From Stigmatella ashevillena (GTDB taxonomy: Bacteria > Myxococcota > Myxococcia > Myxococcales > Myxococcaceae), in the NCBI RefSeq assembly GCF_028368975.1, contig NZ_JAQNDM010000002.1:9108425-9172424 (forward strand): a stretch of DNA of 64,000 nt. The letters run 5' to 3'. The position numbers were made by a program, and so were the translations under genes. This document shows, in pieces, positions 42,169 through 53,862 of the stretch. Each line of letters starts with the position of its first letter. Position 1 is the stretch's first letter. The notes below the pieces were generated by a model. That model did no database searches. It had not been told where the DNA came from and saw nothing but the letters and a program-made list of their open reading frames with translations.

Positions 42169-43254
42169 TCAAACGCGCTGGGCGCCAGGACCCACCCCCA
42201 GCGTCGTCGAGCCCACGCGCCAGGGAAGGGTGAGGCCTCGGAGCCACTGGCCGAGGCGGGCCAGCAGGAAGCTGGCGGCCAGGAGCCCCACCCCCGCGAG
42301 CAGGGCCAGCGCGAGCCCCAGTTGGGGGCCCACCCGCTGGGCGAGCCCCGGCGTCCCCGCCCAGCCGTACACCACGGGCAGGTGAATCACGTAGACCCAG
42401 AGGGACACGCGGCCCAGGGGGGCCAGCAGCCCCGAGAGCCACACGGGCACGAAGTTCATCACCGCGAGCACGAGGAAGCCCTGCCCCACGCGGAAGGCGA
42501 CGAGCCACGCGCTCGAGGGGCTCCAATCGGCAGGGAGCAACTGGGTGATACCCAGGAGGCCCAGTCCGAGCACCGTCAGCGCGAGCCCCTGAGGCCAGCC
42601 CGAGCGCAGCGGGCGCAGGCTGCCGGAGGCCAGTGCCCCGGCGAAGAAGTAGCCTGCCCAGGGGAAGAGCGGGAAGTGGCTGCCTTCGCCCCCCACGGCC
42701 TGTTGCAGCACGGAGGGCAGGAGGGGACTGGCTTCCCATGCGGCGGTGCTGGCCAGGGGGATGCCCACGGCGAGCGTCGTGAGCGCCGCGGCTCGGCCCC
42801 AGGTGCCCGGAACGAGGGCGAGGAGGGTGGCGCCGAGCAGCAAGCTGATGCCGATGCACTGGAGCGCATCGAAGGCGAAGACGTGGGACAGCAGCGTGTC
42901 TCCCCACCCCAGGGCGAGCACCGTTTCCCAGCCAGGCCAGTGCAGCAGGTACCCGAAGAAGAGCAGCAGCAGCGCCCGCTGGACCCGGCGGCCATAGGTG
43001 GCCTTCGCGGCATCGGGCCGGCGCGCGTCGAGCGCGGCCACGATGGCCCAGCCGCTCACCAGCAGGAAGAGAGGCGCGGTGATGCCGCGGAACTCCCAGT
43101 ACTTTTGGACCCACGGGTGGCTTCGGGCCACGGGCGCCAGGAGGGCATCCAGCGTATGTCCCATCACCATCGCCATCACGGCGAAGCCGCGGGCGCCATC
43201 CAAGGCCGGGTGGCGAGGGGGCAGAAGAAGGGCGGGCGAACGAAGAGAGCGCAA
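42169..43254 (-). CDS. Membrane acyltransferase, DUF1624/HGSNAT-like
   Basis: About 361 aa. The opening ALDGARGFAVMAMVMGHTLDAL is the DUF1624/heparan-alpha-glucosaminide N-acetyltransferase type, with His in MGHT. About ten hydrophobic segments follow, including GITAPLFLLVSGWAIVAAL, ALLLLFFGYLLHWPG and VSLWVYVIHLPVVYGWAG. These proteins move acetyl groups across the membrane onto sugars. The start is uncertain: no ATG lies close in frame, and TTG 43254 just before LRSLRSPALL is used. It converges with the DTW gene (stops 12 bp apart). Acceptor unknown. Confidence 0.72.
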   Translation of the reverse strand: MRSLRSPALLLPPRHPALDGARGFAVMAMVMGHTLDALLAPVARSHPWVQKYWEFRGITAPLFLLVSGWAIVAALDARRPDAAKATYGRRVQRALLLLFFGYLLHWPGWETVLALGWGDTLLSHVFAFDALQCIGISLLLGATLLALVPGTWGRAAALTTLAVGIPLASTAAWEASPLLPSVLQQAVGGEGSHFPLFPWAGYFFAGALASGSLRPLRSGWPQGLALTVLGLGLLGITQLLPADWSPSSAWLVAFRVGQGFLVLAVMNFVPVWLSGLLAPLGRVSLWVYVIHLPVVYGWAGTPGLAQRVGPQLGLALALLAGVGLLAASFLLARLGQWLRGLTLPWRVGSTTLGVGPGAQRV

Positions 43255-43381
43255 GCGCTCTTCAGCATATGGGCAGGAGACAGAGCCGTCCTGAAAGTGG
43301 CCAGAAAGTGGCCAGATGACCGATGAGAGGGTTGACCTACAGAGGGCTCCTGTGTAGGTCCCGAGCAACAAGGATGACACC

Positions 43382-43882
43382 ATGCGTTGCGGAACAGGGA
43401 CTTGGCTCTTGCTGCTCACCTGGGGGCTGTGGGGCGCTCCAGGGCTCGCCGCAGGTTCTGGGGATGAGTGGTTTGGCCCGGACAAGCCCAAGCATTTCGG
43501 AGCCACCCTGGGGCTGGCGGGGCTGGGGTACGGGGCTGGGGCCCTGCTTTTCGAGTCCCCGAGGGCACGGTGGCTCTCGGGCGCGGGGCTTGGACTGGGG
43601 GTGGGACTTGGCAAGGAGTTCTACGATTTGGGCCGGGGCGGCCGGTTCTCCTCCAAGGATTTGGTGTGGGATGCGGTAGGAACGGCCACGGGGCTCGGGT
43701 TGGCGTGGCTCATCGATGCGTTGCTGAACCGGGAGCCTTCTGCTGCCCCCCAGGCAAGGGCGCTTTCTGATGGGAAGGGCAAGCTGGGAGCATGCGAGCT
43801 TCGCCTGAAGGGTCCGGGATTGACGGACATGTTGGTAACCTGCCACGCCGTTGGTCAGGTGCTCCCGGAGACGTACCGATGA
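43382..43882 (+). CDS. YfiM-like (DUF2279) membrane/secreted protein
   Basis: 166 aa with signal peptide ending LAAG. DKPKHFGATLGLAGLGYGAG, then GKEFYDL and SKDLVWDAVGTATGLGLAW are the hallmarks of YfiM/DUF2279 proteins, which are envelope lipoproteins or small membrane proteins of unknown function. Its stop overlaps the start of the di-heme peroxidase by 4 bp (ATGA), so the two are coupled. A ~125 bp gap to the divergent acyltransferase holds the promoter. Confidence 0.78.
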   Translation: MRCGTGTWLLLLTWGLWGAPGLAAGSGDEWFGPDKPKHFGATLGLAGLGYGAGALLFESPRARWLSGAGLGLGVGLGKEFYDLGRGGRFSSKDLVWDAVGTATGLGLAWLIDALLNREPSAAPQARALSDGKGKLGACELRLKGPGLTDMLVTCHAVGQVLPETYR

Positions 43883-45012
43883 ATGATTGGACCCGGAACA
43901 AGATGGCCCCGCTGCCCGCGGCGCTCGTGGCGTTGGGGCTGCTGACGGGTTCGGGTTGCTCCCGGGAAGCGCCTCCGCCTCCGGTGCCTCCGAGTCTGCC
44001 GGCGGCCGAGGCCCTGGTCACGCCTCCTCCGGCTCCCCCGCGGGCCGTCCTGGATCCCGCGAAGCTGGTGGTGGCCTTCAAGCCCGCCCCGAAGGGGAAA
44101 GCCACCTCCGGGCACCAGGACACCGAGGCCCGGATCGCCCTGGGGCGCATGCTCTTCTTTGATGCGCGGCTCTCCAAGAACCACGACATCTCCTGCAACT
44201 CCTGCCACGGTCTGGACTCGTTCGGCGTGGACAACAAGCCGCTGTCGGATGGACACCGGGGCCAGAAGGGGACGCGCAACTCGCCGACCGTCTACAACGC
44301 CGCGGGCCACATCGCGCAGTTCTGGGACGGGCGCGCGTCGTCCCTGGAGGCGCAGGCCGAGGGGCCGCTCTTCAACCCCGTGGAGATGGCACTGCCGGAC
44401 GATCAGCGGCTCGTGGCGACGCTCTCCTCCATGCCGGAGTATATGAGGCGCTTCAAGGCGGCGTTTCCATCGGAGAAGCAGCCTGTGACGCGCGCCACCG
44501 TGACGCAGGCCATCGCCTCCTTCGAGCGCCAGCTCACCACCCCCTCGCGCTTCGACGCGTTTCTGGCGGGCGATGCCAGCGCGCTCAGCGCCCAGGAGCG
44601 TCGCGGCCTGGAGACCTTTGTCTCCGTCGGCTGCACCACGTGCCACAACGGGGGCGCGGTGGGGGGCACCTCCTTCCAGAAACTCGGCCTGATCGAGCCC
44701 TGGCCGCACTTGGCGGATGGCGGCCGGTTCGAGGTGACGAAGGACGAGGAGGACCGGAGCAAGTTCCGGGTCCCCACGCTGCGCAACGTGGAGAAGACGG
44801 CACCGTACCTCCACAGTGGCTCCGTCCAGGAGCTCCCCGAGATGGTGCGGCTGATGGCCCGGCACCAGTTGGGCCAGACGCTCGGGGAGGCGGACGTGGA
44901 GGATGTGGTGGCGTTCCTCAAGAGCCTGACCGGGCAGCTTCCCCAGCAGTACATCTCCGCCCCCGCGCTGCCGAAGAGCACGCCCCGCACGCCGAAACCG
45001 GACCCTTCGTGA
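43879..45012 (+). CDS. Di-heme cytochrome c peroxidase (MauG/CcpA family) lipoprotein
   Basis: 377 aa; lipobox LLTGSGC near residue 25, followed by a Pro-rich spacer. Two heme c sites are visible: C106-NS-C109-H110 (SCNSCHGLDSFG) and C252-TT-C255-H256. RNSPTVYNAAGHIAQFWDGR and KFRVPTLRNVEKTAPYLHSG are the standard bacterial cytochrome c peroxidase blocks. It would reduce H2O2 or oxidise a partner in the periplasm. It overlaps the YfiM-like gene and precedes a small membrane protein that could take part in electron transfer, though no heme ligands were confirmed there. Confidence 0.92.
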   Translation: MNDWTRNKMAPLPAALVALGLLTGSGCSREAPPPPVPPSLPAAEALVTPPPAPPRAVLDPAKLVVAFKPAPKGKATSGHQDTEARIALGRMLFFDARLSKNHDISCNSCHGLDSFGVDNKPLSDGHRGQKGTRNSPTVYNAAGHIAQFWDGRASSLEAQAEGPLFNPVEMALPDDQRLVATLSSMPEYMRRFKAAFPSEKQPVTRATVTQAIASFERQLTTPSRFDAFLAGDASALSAQERRGLETFVSVGCTTCHNGGAVGGTSFQKLGLIEPWPHLADGGRFEVTKDEEDRSKFRVPTLRNVEKTAPYLHSGSVQELPEMVRLMARHQLGQTLGEADVEDVVAFLKSLTGQLPQQYISAPALPKSTPRTPKPDPS

Positions 45013-45053
45013 TGGGCCGTGCGCCGGAAGCCCGCTGGTAGTAAGAGCGCGCC

Positions 45054-45455
45054 ATGAACTTCCTGTTTCATCTCCACTCTGGACTTCGCTACCTGGTGCT
45101 CCTGGTCGGCTTCGTTGCCCTGGTGTACTTCGCCTCGGGGCTGGCGACGAAGCGTCCCGTGGGCAAGGGTGTGCGCGTGCTGGGGGCCATCTACAGCGGT
45201 CTGCTGGACCTCCAGGTTCTCGTCGGCATCACCCTGGTGGCCCTGGGACGGTATTACCCCCAGCTCATCGGACACATGGTGTTGATGGTGCTCGCCGTGG
45301 CGGTGACGCATGTGCTGTTGGTGCGCAATCGCAAGCGCCCGACTCCCGGCTACGTGCTGCCGCTGGTGGCCGTGGCCGTCTCGCTGGTCCTCATCGCGGC
45401 CGGCATCATGGCCATTGGCCGGGGCGTGTTCACCCAGACCGCGTTCATGGGGTGA
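45054..45455 (+). CDS. Small integral membrane protein
   Basis: 133 aa, four hydrophobic helices. The start MNFLFHLHSGLRYLVLLVGF matches a widespread HSGLRxLVLL membrane family of unknown function. It lies 41 bp after the peroxidase gene, same strand, and ends before a strong hairpin, so it closes that operon. His residues 7 and 8 region and H91 could bind heme; speculative. Confidence 0.7.
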   Translation: MNFLFHLHSGLRYLVLLVGFVALVYFASGLATKRPVGKGVRVLGAIYSGLLDLQVLVGITLVALGRYYPQLIGHMVLMVLAVAVTHVLLVRNRKRPTPGYVLPLVAVAVSLVLIAAGIMAIGRGVFTQTAFMG

Positions 45456-45477
45456 GCCGTCTTCACCCGGGCCCAAA

Positions 45478-45493
45478 GGGGCGCTGGCGCCCC
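45478..45493 (+). terminator. Terminator hairpin closing the peroxidase operon
   Basis: GGGGCGC-TG-GCGCCCC, a perfect stem 22 bp past the stop of the small membrane protein gene. Confidence 0.6.
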
Positions 45494-45647
45494 AGTGTCC
45501 ACCTGACGGCACAAAGATGCCCCTCGGGCCCCCTTTCCCGTCAGGTCTCCGGAGCAGACCATGGCGCGGGTGTGTCTGAGTCCGCCTGTCTGCCGTGCCG
45601 GTACGGGTTCCCCAGGCAGGCGGGACGATGAATGATACATCTCTCTC

Positions 45648-46094
45648 ATGGCCGACAAGCGCCGCTTCGACCTCTTCGCCCGCCTCATCAGCGAGCGGTT
45701 TCACGTCCCCCGCGTCTTCGACGTCGCCGGCGGGCAAGGCAGGCTCAATGAGGCATTGACGAAGCTGGGACACACGGTCACCACCTTCGACATGCGGCAC
45801 AAGCACCTGGCGGTGAACTACGCCTGCCGTGAGTTCACCCTGGGCGAGCCGCCCGAGACGGATCTCGTCGTCGGCATGCATCCCGATGGGGCAACGCGCA
45901 TCATCATCGAGTACGCGGCCTTGCACCGGTTACCGTTCGCGGTGGTTCCGTGCTGCTCTGATAACAGCATGCCGTACAATCCATGGATGCGCCATCTGGC
46001 CCAACTGGCGCGCGACAAAGGCTTCACGTCCGTGGAGGACCATTGCCTTCCCATGGAGGGACGCGCCCGGGTCGTGCTGGGCGCGTTTGAGTGA
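45648..46094 (+). CDS. Small SAM-methyltransferase-like protein
   Basis: 148 aa. RVFDVAGGQGRLNEALTKLG is a class-I methyltransferase motif I, then TTFDMRHKH (motif II acidic/basic), VVGMHPDGATR and FAVVPCC in place of the usual motif IV. The GMHPDGAT and PCC blocks parallel those of the larger protein at 17856 (GLHTCGPLA, FGCC), so the two share a family style. The fold is minimal and activity is unproven. The stop overlaps the in-frame start region of the histidine kinase. Confidence 0.65.
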   Translation: MADKRRFDLFARLISERFHVPRVFDVAGGQGRLNEALTKLGHTVTTFDMRHKHLAVNYACREFTLGEPPETDLVVGMHPDGATRIIIEYAALHRLPFAVVPCCSDNSMPYNPWMRHLAQLARDKGFTSVEDHCLPMEGRARVVLGAFE

Positions 46095-46105
46095 GGAGGG
46101 TCCTG

Positions 46106-48502
46106 GTGCAAGTCATCCTGTTGATGATGCCACCGGCGATGGGCGAGGAGCTTGAACGGCGGCTACACTCCACGAAGGCGTCCGGCGTGGAGTGCGAAGT
46201 GCTTCATGCCAGGGAGCTGGAGCGGGTGCCGGATCTGCTCCCGCCAGGCCTCGTGGTGGTGTGGGACGAGGGGGGGCCGCTGGAGCCGTTGGCCGCGCTC
46301 TGCCGCCACCTCGATGCCCGCCGGTTCTTCGCGAGGACCCAGTTGCTCGTCCTGACCCAGCGCAACGCCGCCGGATGTGAGGCCCTGGCCCAGGCCGGAG
46401 CGGATGAATGTCTGGCCCCCCCGGGAGAGCCTTGGGGTGCCCGGCTCGTGGCCCTCCAGCGGCGTCTGAAGCCGCGGGGGGAGCCGCCCGCCGCGATGAG
46501 CTCCCAGGAGTTTCGCCGCTCCAGCCTGGAGCCGTCCTTCCAGGCGCTCATGAGCGGGTTCTCGGCCATCGCGGGAGACGAGATGTTCCGCGGCCTGGTG
46601 GCCCAGCTTGGCTCGGCGTTTCATGGCGTGGGGGCCCTGGTGGGTGTGCTGACCGAGGAGCAGGACACGCTTCGGACGCTCGCGTTCTGGAGCGAGGACC
46701 ATTTCGAGGAGAACTTCACCTTTCCCCTGACAGGGACCGCGCACCAGGAGGCACTTCGCCGCGGCTTCTTTCATGTCCCGGAAGGGGCCCGGATGTATTT
46801 TCCCAGTGACCGGACGCTCTCGCGGTTGGGCACCGGAGGGTATCTGGGAGGGGTGCTCCGGGATACGAAGGGGCGGGCGGTCGGGGTGCTGGCCGTCGGG
46901 AGACGGGGCGCGCTGGCCGTGGACAGGAAGGACCATGTCCTCCTCGAGGTCTTCGCGGCCCGTGCGGAAGCCGAGCTGGAGCGGCTGCACGCGGAGGCCG
47001 AGCTGGTCCAGACGCGGGTCTTCTTGCGGAACTTCCTGGAGGCGGTTCCGGATCCGATCTTCATCAAGGACCGCACCCACCGGTGGATCATCTTGAACAG
47101 TGCGTTCGCCCGGGTCATGGGACTGCCCATGGAGAAGCTGGTGGACAAGACCGATTATGATCTTCTCCCCGCGCACGAGGCGGCCCTCTTCTGGGAGCGG
47201 GACGAGCAGGTGTTTTCTTCCGGCCAGCCCAACGAGCACGAGGAGCGCCTCACGGACCCGTCTGGAAACACCCGCATCGTCATCACGAAGAAGGCGCTGT
47301 TCACCGTGATGAGCGGCGAGCCTTTCTTGATCGCCATCATCCGGGACATCACCGAGGCGCGGCGGATGGAGACGCAATTGCAGCTGTCGGAACGGATGGC
47401 CTCGGTGGGCACCTTGGCCGCCGGGGTGGCGCATGAGATCAACAACCCGCTGGCCTACATCTCCTCCAACCTGGCATTTCTGGCCGAGCAGCTCGAGCAA
47501 GAGACGGCCTGGGCCGAGCAGCGTGCCGAGATGCGCGATGCCGTCCAGGAGTCCCTGGAAGGCACCCGACGGGTCCGGCTCATCGTTCAGGATCTCAAGT
47601 CCTTCTCCCGGGCGGATGACGAGAGCCAGGGACTCGTCGACGCTCATCGCGTCATCCAGGGGTCGCTTCGCCTGGTGCGCAACGAGTTGGAGCACCGGGC
47701 TCAGTTGAGCCTGGAGCTCAATGCCGTTCCGCCCGTGCTCGGCAACGAGTCGCGGTTGGCCCAGGTCATCGTCAACCTCCTGGTGAATGCGTTGCAGGCT
47801 TTTGCTCCCGAGCGTCTGGCCGGGGACAACCGCATTCGCATCGTGACCCGGGCCGAGGCGGAGCGGGTGCACATCAAGGTCGAGGACAACGGTCAGGGGA
47901 TGACGCCCGAAGTGCAGCGGCGCATCTTTGATCCCTTCTTCACCACCAAGCCGGTGGGGGTGGGCACGGGGCTGGGCCTGTCCATCTGCAACACCATCAT
48001 CCAGGGCATGGGCGGCAGCATCGAGGTCGAGAGCGTCCCCGGCGTGGGGAGCACGTTCCATCTGAATTTCCCGGCCATGAGGGATTCAGGACGAGAGCCC
48101 CCCGCCCCCCAGAAACCGGCGGGTCCCCGCAAAGGACCCCGCAGGCGCGTGCTCCTCATCGACGATGAGCCTGCGGTGGGCGCGGCCGTGCGCCGCCTGC
48201 TCTATGAGTTCCATGAGATCCACTCCGTCCAGGATGCGCGCGAGGCGCTCCAACTCATTCACCGGGGGGAGCGCTACGATGCGATTCTGTGTGACGTGAT
48301 GATGAAGGGAATGAGCGGCGTGGACTTCATCCTGGAACTGGAGAACCTCTCGCCCGAGCTGGCCCGGCACACGGGCCTCATGTCCGCCGGGATTTTCTCC
48401 GAGCAGGCCCGTGCGTTCATCGCCGCGCGCGGGCTCGACTTCCTGCGCAAGCCCTTCGAGCGCGAAGGCCTGCGCTTGTTCGTGGAGCGCCTGTGCGGTT
48501 GA
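46106..48502 (+). CDS. Hybrid sensor histidine kinase (GAF-PAS-HisKA-HATPase-REC)
   Basis: About 798 aa from GTG 46106, preceded by GAGGAGGG; GTG 46091 overlaps the upstream stop. Residues 1-125 look like a degenerate receiver. A GAF-like domain (~150-300) and a PAS domain (~305-420; AVPDPIFIKDRTHRWIILN) follow. The kinase core carries the phospho-acceptor His443 (GVAHEINNPL), N-box NLLVNALQAF and G-boxes DNGQGM and GLGLSI. A C-terminal receiver has Asp730 (ILCDVMM). Cytoplasmic, no transmembrane helix. It ends overlapping the pseudouridine synthase gene. Signal unknown. Confidence 0.92.
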   Translation: MQVILLMMPPAMGEELERRLHSTKASGVECEVLHARELERVPDLLPPGLVVVWDEGGPLEPLAALCRHLDARRFFARTQLLVLTQRNAAGCEALAQAGADECLAPPGEPWGARLVALQRRLKPRGEPPAAMSSQEFRRSSLEPSFQALMSGFSAIAGDEMFRGLVAQLGSAFHGVGALVGVLTEEQDTLRTLAFWSEDHFEENFTFPLTGTAHQEALRRGFFHVPEGARMYFPSDRTLSRLGTGGYLGGVLRDTKGRAVGVLAVGRRGALAVDRKDHVLLEVFAARAEAELERLHAEAELVQTRVFLRNFLEAVPDPIFIKDRTHRWIILNSAFARVMGLPMEKLVDKTDYDLLPAHEAALFWERDEQVFSSGQPNEHEERLTDPSGNTRIVITKKALFTVMSGEPFLIAIIRDITEARRMETQLQLSERMASVGTLAAGVAHEINNPLAYISSNLAFLAEQLEQETAWAEQRAEMRDAVQESLEGTRRVRLIVQDLKSFSRADDESQGLVDAHRVIQGSLRLVRNELEHRAQLSLELNAVPPVLGNESRLAQVIVNLLVNALQAFAPERLAGDNRIRIVTRAEAERVHIKVEDNGQGMTPEVQRRIFDPFFTTKPVGVGTGLGLSICNTIIQGMGGSIEVESVPGVGSTFHLNFPAMRDSGREPPAPQKPAGPRKGPRRRVLLIDDEPAVGAAVRRLLYEFHEIHSVQDAREALQLIHRGERYDAILCDVMMKGMSGVDFILELENLSPELARHTGLMSAGIFSEQARAFIAARGLDFLRKPFEREGLRLFVERLCG

Positions 48503-49416
48503 TCGTCGCGCGCGAGGCGGCTGGGGAGCGGCTCGACAAGCACCTCTCGAAGCACGTGCCCGGCCTCTCCCTGGAGCGGGCCCGCCAGCTCATCGCGCAG
48601 GGGCACGCGCGCATCCGGGGCAAGAAGTGCCAGCCCACGCGGAAGCTCTGGGGCGGCGAGGAGATCGAACTCTCGCTTCCCTCGCCCCGTGTCCCCCAGG
48701 GGCCCGCCGTGGAAGGGCCCGGGTTGCCAGTGCTCCACGATGATCCGCACCTGGTCATCGTGGACAAGCCCGCGGGGCTCGTGGTGGAGCCGGGGGGCGG
48801 GGCGCCCTCGGTGGTGGAGTTGCTCGCGGCGCAGCGGCCCCCCTTCGATGTGGAAGGCCTCGCACGCCCAGGTGTCGTCCACCGGCTGGATCGCGAGACG
48901 AGCGGATGCCTCATGTTCGCTCGCACCGATGCGGCCAGGGCGGCGTTGGATCAGGCGTTCCAGCAGAAGCGTGTGGACAAGCGTTACTGGACCCTCGTGC
49001 TCGGAGAAACCCCCGAGCGCGAGCGGCTGGAGGGGCCCTATGGCAGGGACCCCAAGGACCCTCGGAAGTTCACCACGCGCGTGAAGTCCGCGCGCCGGGC
49101 AGCCCTGGCCTTCGAGGTCCGTGAGCGACTGCAGGGCGCGACGTTGCTGGAAGTCCAGTTGGAGACCGGGCGCACCCATCAGATCCGCGTCCAGCTCTCG
49201 GAAGCAGGCTTCCCAGTGCTCGGAGACGGTGTGTATGGCCCCGCGGAGGCACGCTCCCATCCAGCGGCGCAGGCCTTGGGCCGACAGGCACTGCATGCAC
49301 TGCGCCTGGCGTTGCCTCACCCCGCGACGGGAGCGCTGGTGCGGGTGGAAGCGCCGCTGCCCGAGGACTTCCAGAAGGCATTGGAGGTGCTGCGCAAGGT
49401 ACATTGCCCCGCATGA
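48493..49416 (+). CDS. RluD/RluA-family 23S rRNA/tRNA pseudouridine synthase
   Basis: 307 aa from GTG 48493, overlapping the kinase stop by 10 bp. An N-terminal S4 RNA-binding domain (ERLDKHLSKHVPGLSLERARQ) is followed by the catalytic domain. HRLDRETSG carries the catalytic Asp; VDKRYWTLV and GRTHQIRVQ are the other family motifs. It isomerises specific uridines in rRNA or tRNA; the target cannot be assigned. Next gene overlaps by 4 bp. Confidence 0.93.
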   Translation: MRLIVAREAAGERLDKHLSKHVPGLSLERARQLIAQGHARIRGKKCQPTRKLWGGEEIELSLPSPRVPQGPAVEGPGLPVLHDDPHLVIVDKPAGLVVEPGGGAPSVVELLAAQRPPFDVEGLARPGVVHRLDRETSGCLMFARTDAARAALDQAFQQKRVDKRYWTLVLGETPERERLEGPYGRDPKDPRKFTTRVKSARRAALAFEVRERLQGATLLEVQLETGRTHQIRVQLSEAGFPVLGDGVYGPAEARSHPAAQALGRQALHALRLALPHPATGALVRVEAPLPEDFQKALEVLRKVHCPA

Positions 49417-50120
49417 ACATGGCGCACACCTCACCCCCGGGGCCTCGTTGGCTTTACTTGCACGGTTTTGCCTCGGGACCGGAGTCCGCCAAGGGGGTGG
49501 CGCTCGCGGCCCACTTCGCACGTCAGGGCCTCCACCTGGAGCGGCTGAACCTGCGTCAGCCCTCGCTCGAGCACCTGCGCATGAGCGCGATGATGCGCAC
49601 GGTGCGGGACGCCATCGGCACCGAGCGTGACCGGGCCGTGGTGCTGGGCTCGAGCCTGGGGGGGCTGACGGCCAGCCGGGTGGCGGAGGAGGACGCGCGG
49701 GTCTGCGCGCTCGTGCTCCTGGCTCCCGCCTTTCAGATGATGTCCCAGGTGCGGCGAAGCTTGGGGCAAGAGGGCATGCGCCGCTGGGAAGCGCAGGGGT
49801 GGCTGGAGATCCATGATTACGCGCAAAAGCGGCCGGGACGCGTGGACTTCGGCTTTGTCCAGGAGATGGATGCCCTGGAGGCGCGCTCCGGGCGGTGGCC
49901 GGATGTCCGTGTGCCCACGCTCATCATTCATGGGCGCCAGGACACGACGACGGACATCGAATTCTCCCGGGAGTGGGCGCGTGGCAAGTCTCACGTCCGT
50001 CTCGTGGAGGTGGAAGACGGACATGAATTGACGGCTTCGCTGGGATTCATCCAAACGGAGGTGGATGATTTTCTTCGTTCTTTTCGTGTGTCGGTGTCGA
50101 CAACGCCCGTGTCGGCGTGA
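49413..50120 (+). CDS. Alpha/beta-hydrolase, YqiA (UPF0227)-like esterase
   Basis: 235 aa from ATG 49413, which overlaps the upstream stop (ATGA). LYLHGFASGPESAKG starts the fold, GSSLGG is the nucleophile elbow with Ser, and HGRQDTTTDIEF plus EDGHEL supply the acid and His. YqiA-type proteins are short-chain esterases of uncertain physiological role. Last of the overlapping run from the methyltransferase-like gene; a hairpin follows at 50175. Confidence 0.87.
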   Translation: MNMAHTSPPGPRWLYLHGFASGPESAKGVALAAHFARQGLHLERLNLRQPSLEHLRMSAMMRTVRDAIGTERDRAVVLGSSLGGLTASRVAEEDARVCALVLLAPAFQMMSQVRRSLGQEGMRRWEAQGWLEIHDYAQKRPGRVDFGFVQEMDALEARSGRWPDVRVPTLIIHGRQDTTTDIEFSREWARGKSHVRLVEVEDGHELTASLGFIQTEVDDFLRSFRVSVSTTPVSA

Positions 50121-50174
50121 GCCGGGGCGGGCGAGGAAAGAAACTCGAAGAGACGCCAGCCCGAGAACCCTGAT

Positions 50175-50206
50175 GACGCTCCGCCGTTATCCCCCTCTGG
50201 AGCGTC
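50175..50206 (+). terminator. Terminator-like hairpin before the subtilase gene
   Basis: GACGCTCC and GGAGCGTC, a perfect 8-bp stem with a 16-nt loop, 55 bp past the esterase stop. Confidence 0.6.
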
Positions 50207-50234
50207 GGTTGTACTCACACATAGGACCACCTCC

Positions 50235-53030
<2,796 letters not shown>

Positions 53031-53040
53031 ATCCTCGGGG

Positions 53041-53066
53041 AAGGGGGCCTGGGTTCCGGCCCCCTT
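53041..53066 (+). terminator. Terminator hairpin after the subtilase gene
   Basis: AAGGGGGCC-TGGGTTCC-GGCCCCCTT: a perfect 9-bp stem, 10 bp past the stop. Confidence 0.7.
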
Positions 53067-53193
53067 CTCGCGTGTGGCAATGCCTCACTCCAGGTGAAGA
53101 GCAGGAGAGCAGGAGAGCAGGGGAGGGCTCGCTGCTTCCCTTGGGGGAGAAAGTTCCCCTTATAGGGCCAGGGCTTGTTTGAAGTGAGGAGGA

Positions 53194-53223
53194 GCCCCCT
53201 TCGTGTTCGTCGAAGAAGGGGGC
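53194..53223 (+). promoter_or_regulatory. Hairpin in the leader of the small membrane protein gene
   Basis: GCCCCCTTC and GAAGGGGGC, a perfect 9-bp stem with a 12-nt loop 32 bp before the start codon at 53256. It could be an attenuator or a second terminator for read-through from the subtilase gene. A short tandem repeat of AGAGCAGG (about three units) lies at 53099-53122. Confidence 0.35.
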
Positions 53224-53255
53224 AGAATCCTTTGGCTCTCACCGGAGATTTCGCA

Positions 53256-53795
53256 ATGCTCGGTCCTCTTCTGCTCTGGGTTCGGCGCAACTCGCGCAAG
53301 GCGCTCGCGCTTGCGCTCGCTCCAGGTTTGGTCGCGCTCGCCTTTGATTCCGCCGTGTCGCACTGGGCCGGGAAGGACTTTGACAACCGGTTGCAGGCGG
53401 TGCCGGTGGTCTATGGCGTCATCGGCTTCATCCTGTTGACGGCCGTGTGCATCCCAAAGTCCCGGACGGTGTTCGCCTGGACGGCCCGCTTCGTGGGCGG
53501 CGCGGGCGTTCTGGTGGGCGCGGTGGGCACGTACATTCATGCCGCTGCGTTCCTCAAAGAGCTGGGCGGGGATTACTCGGCCGCGAACCTCGAAGGAGCC
53601 CTGTCGGTGGCCCCTCCCTTGCTCGCGCCGCTGAGCTTCGTGGGGGTGGGTGCCCTGCTCGTGCTGCTGCCGAGTGCGAAGCTTCTGCTCCGTCTGCGCG
53701 TCGGCGTGGCTCCGGCCGTGGAAGGCGCAGGGGCCGCGCTTCACCACCTGGGGACAGAGCAGGAGCGGGAGCGCGCGGTCCGGAAGAGTGCCTGA
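53256..53795 (+). CDS. Membrane protein with four predicted helices, unknown
   Basis: 179 aa from ATG 53256 with GGAG upstream. Hydrophobic segments include LALALAPGLVALAFD, VVYGVIGFILLTAVCI, ARFVGGAGVLVGAVGTYIHAA and FVGVGALLVLLPSAKLLLRL. No known family motif is seen. It lies 67 bp before the FUSC gene on the same strand and may share its transcript. Confidence 0.6.
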   Translation: MLGPLLLWVRRNSRKALALALAPGLVALAFDSAVSHWAGKDFDNRLQAVPVVYGVIGFILLTAVCIPKSRTVFAWTARFVGGAGVLVGAVGTYIHAAAFLKELGGDYSAANLEGALSVAPPLLAPLSFVGVGALLVLLPSAKLLLRLRVGVAPAVEGAGAALHHLGTEQERERAVRKSA

Positions 53796-53862
53796 CGTTC
53801 GCCGTCCCTTCACCCGACGGAACCGTTGTTCCCGCCTGCGTCTGGCGTCATAACCGCGCTTG

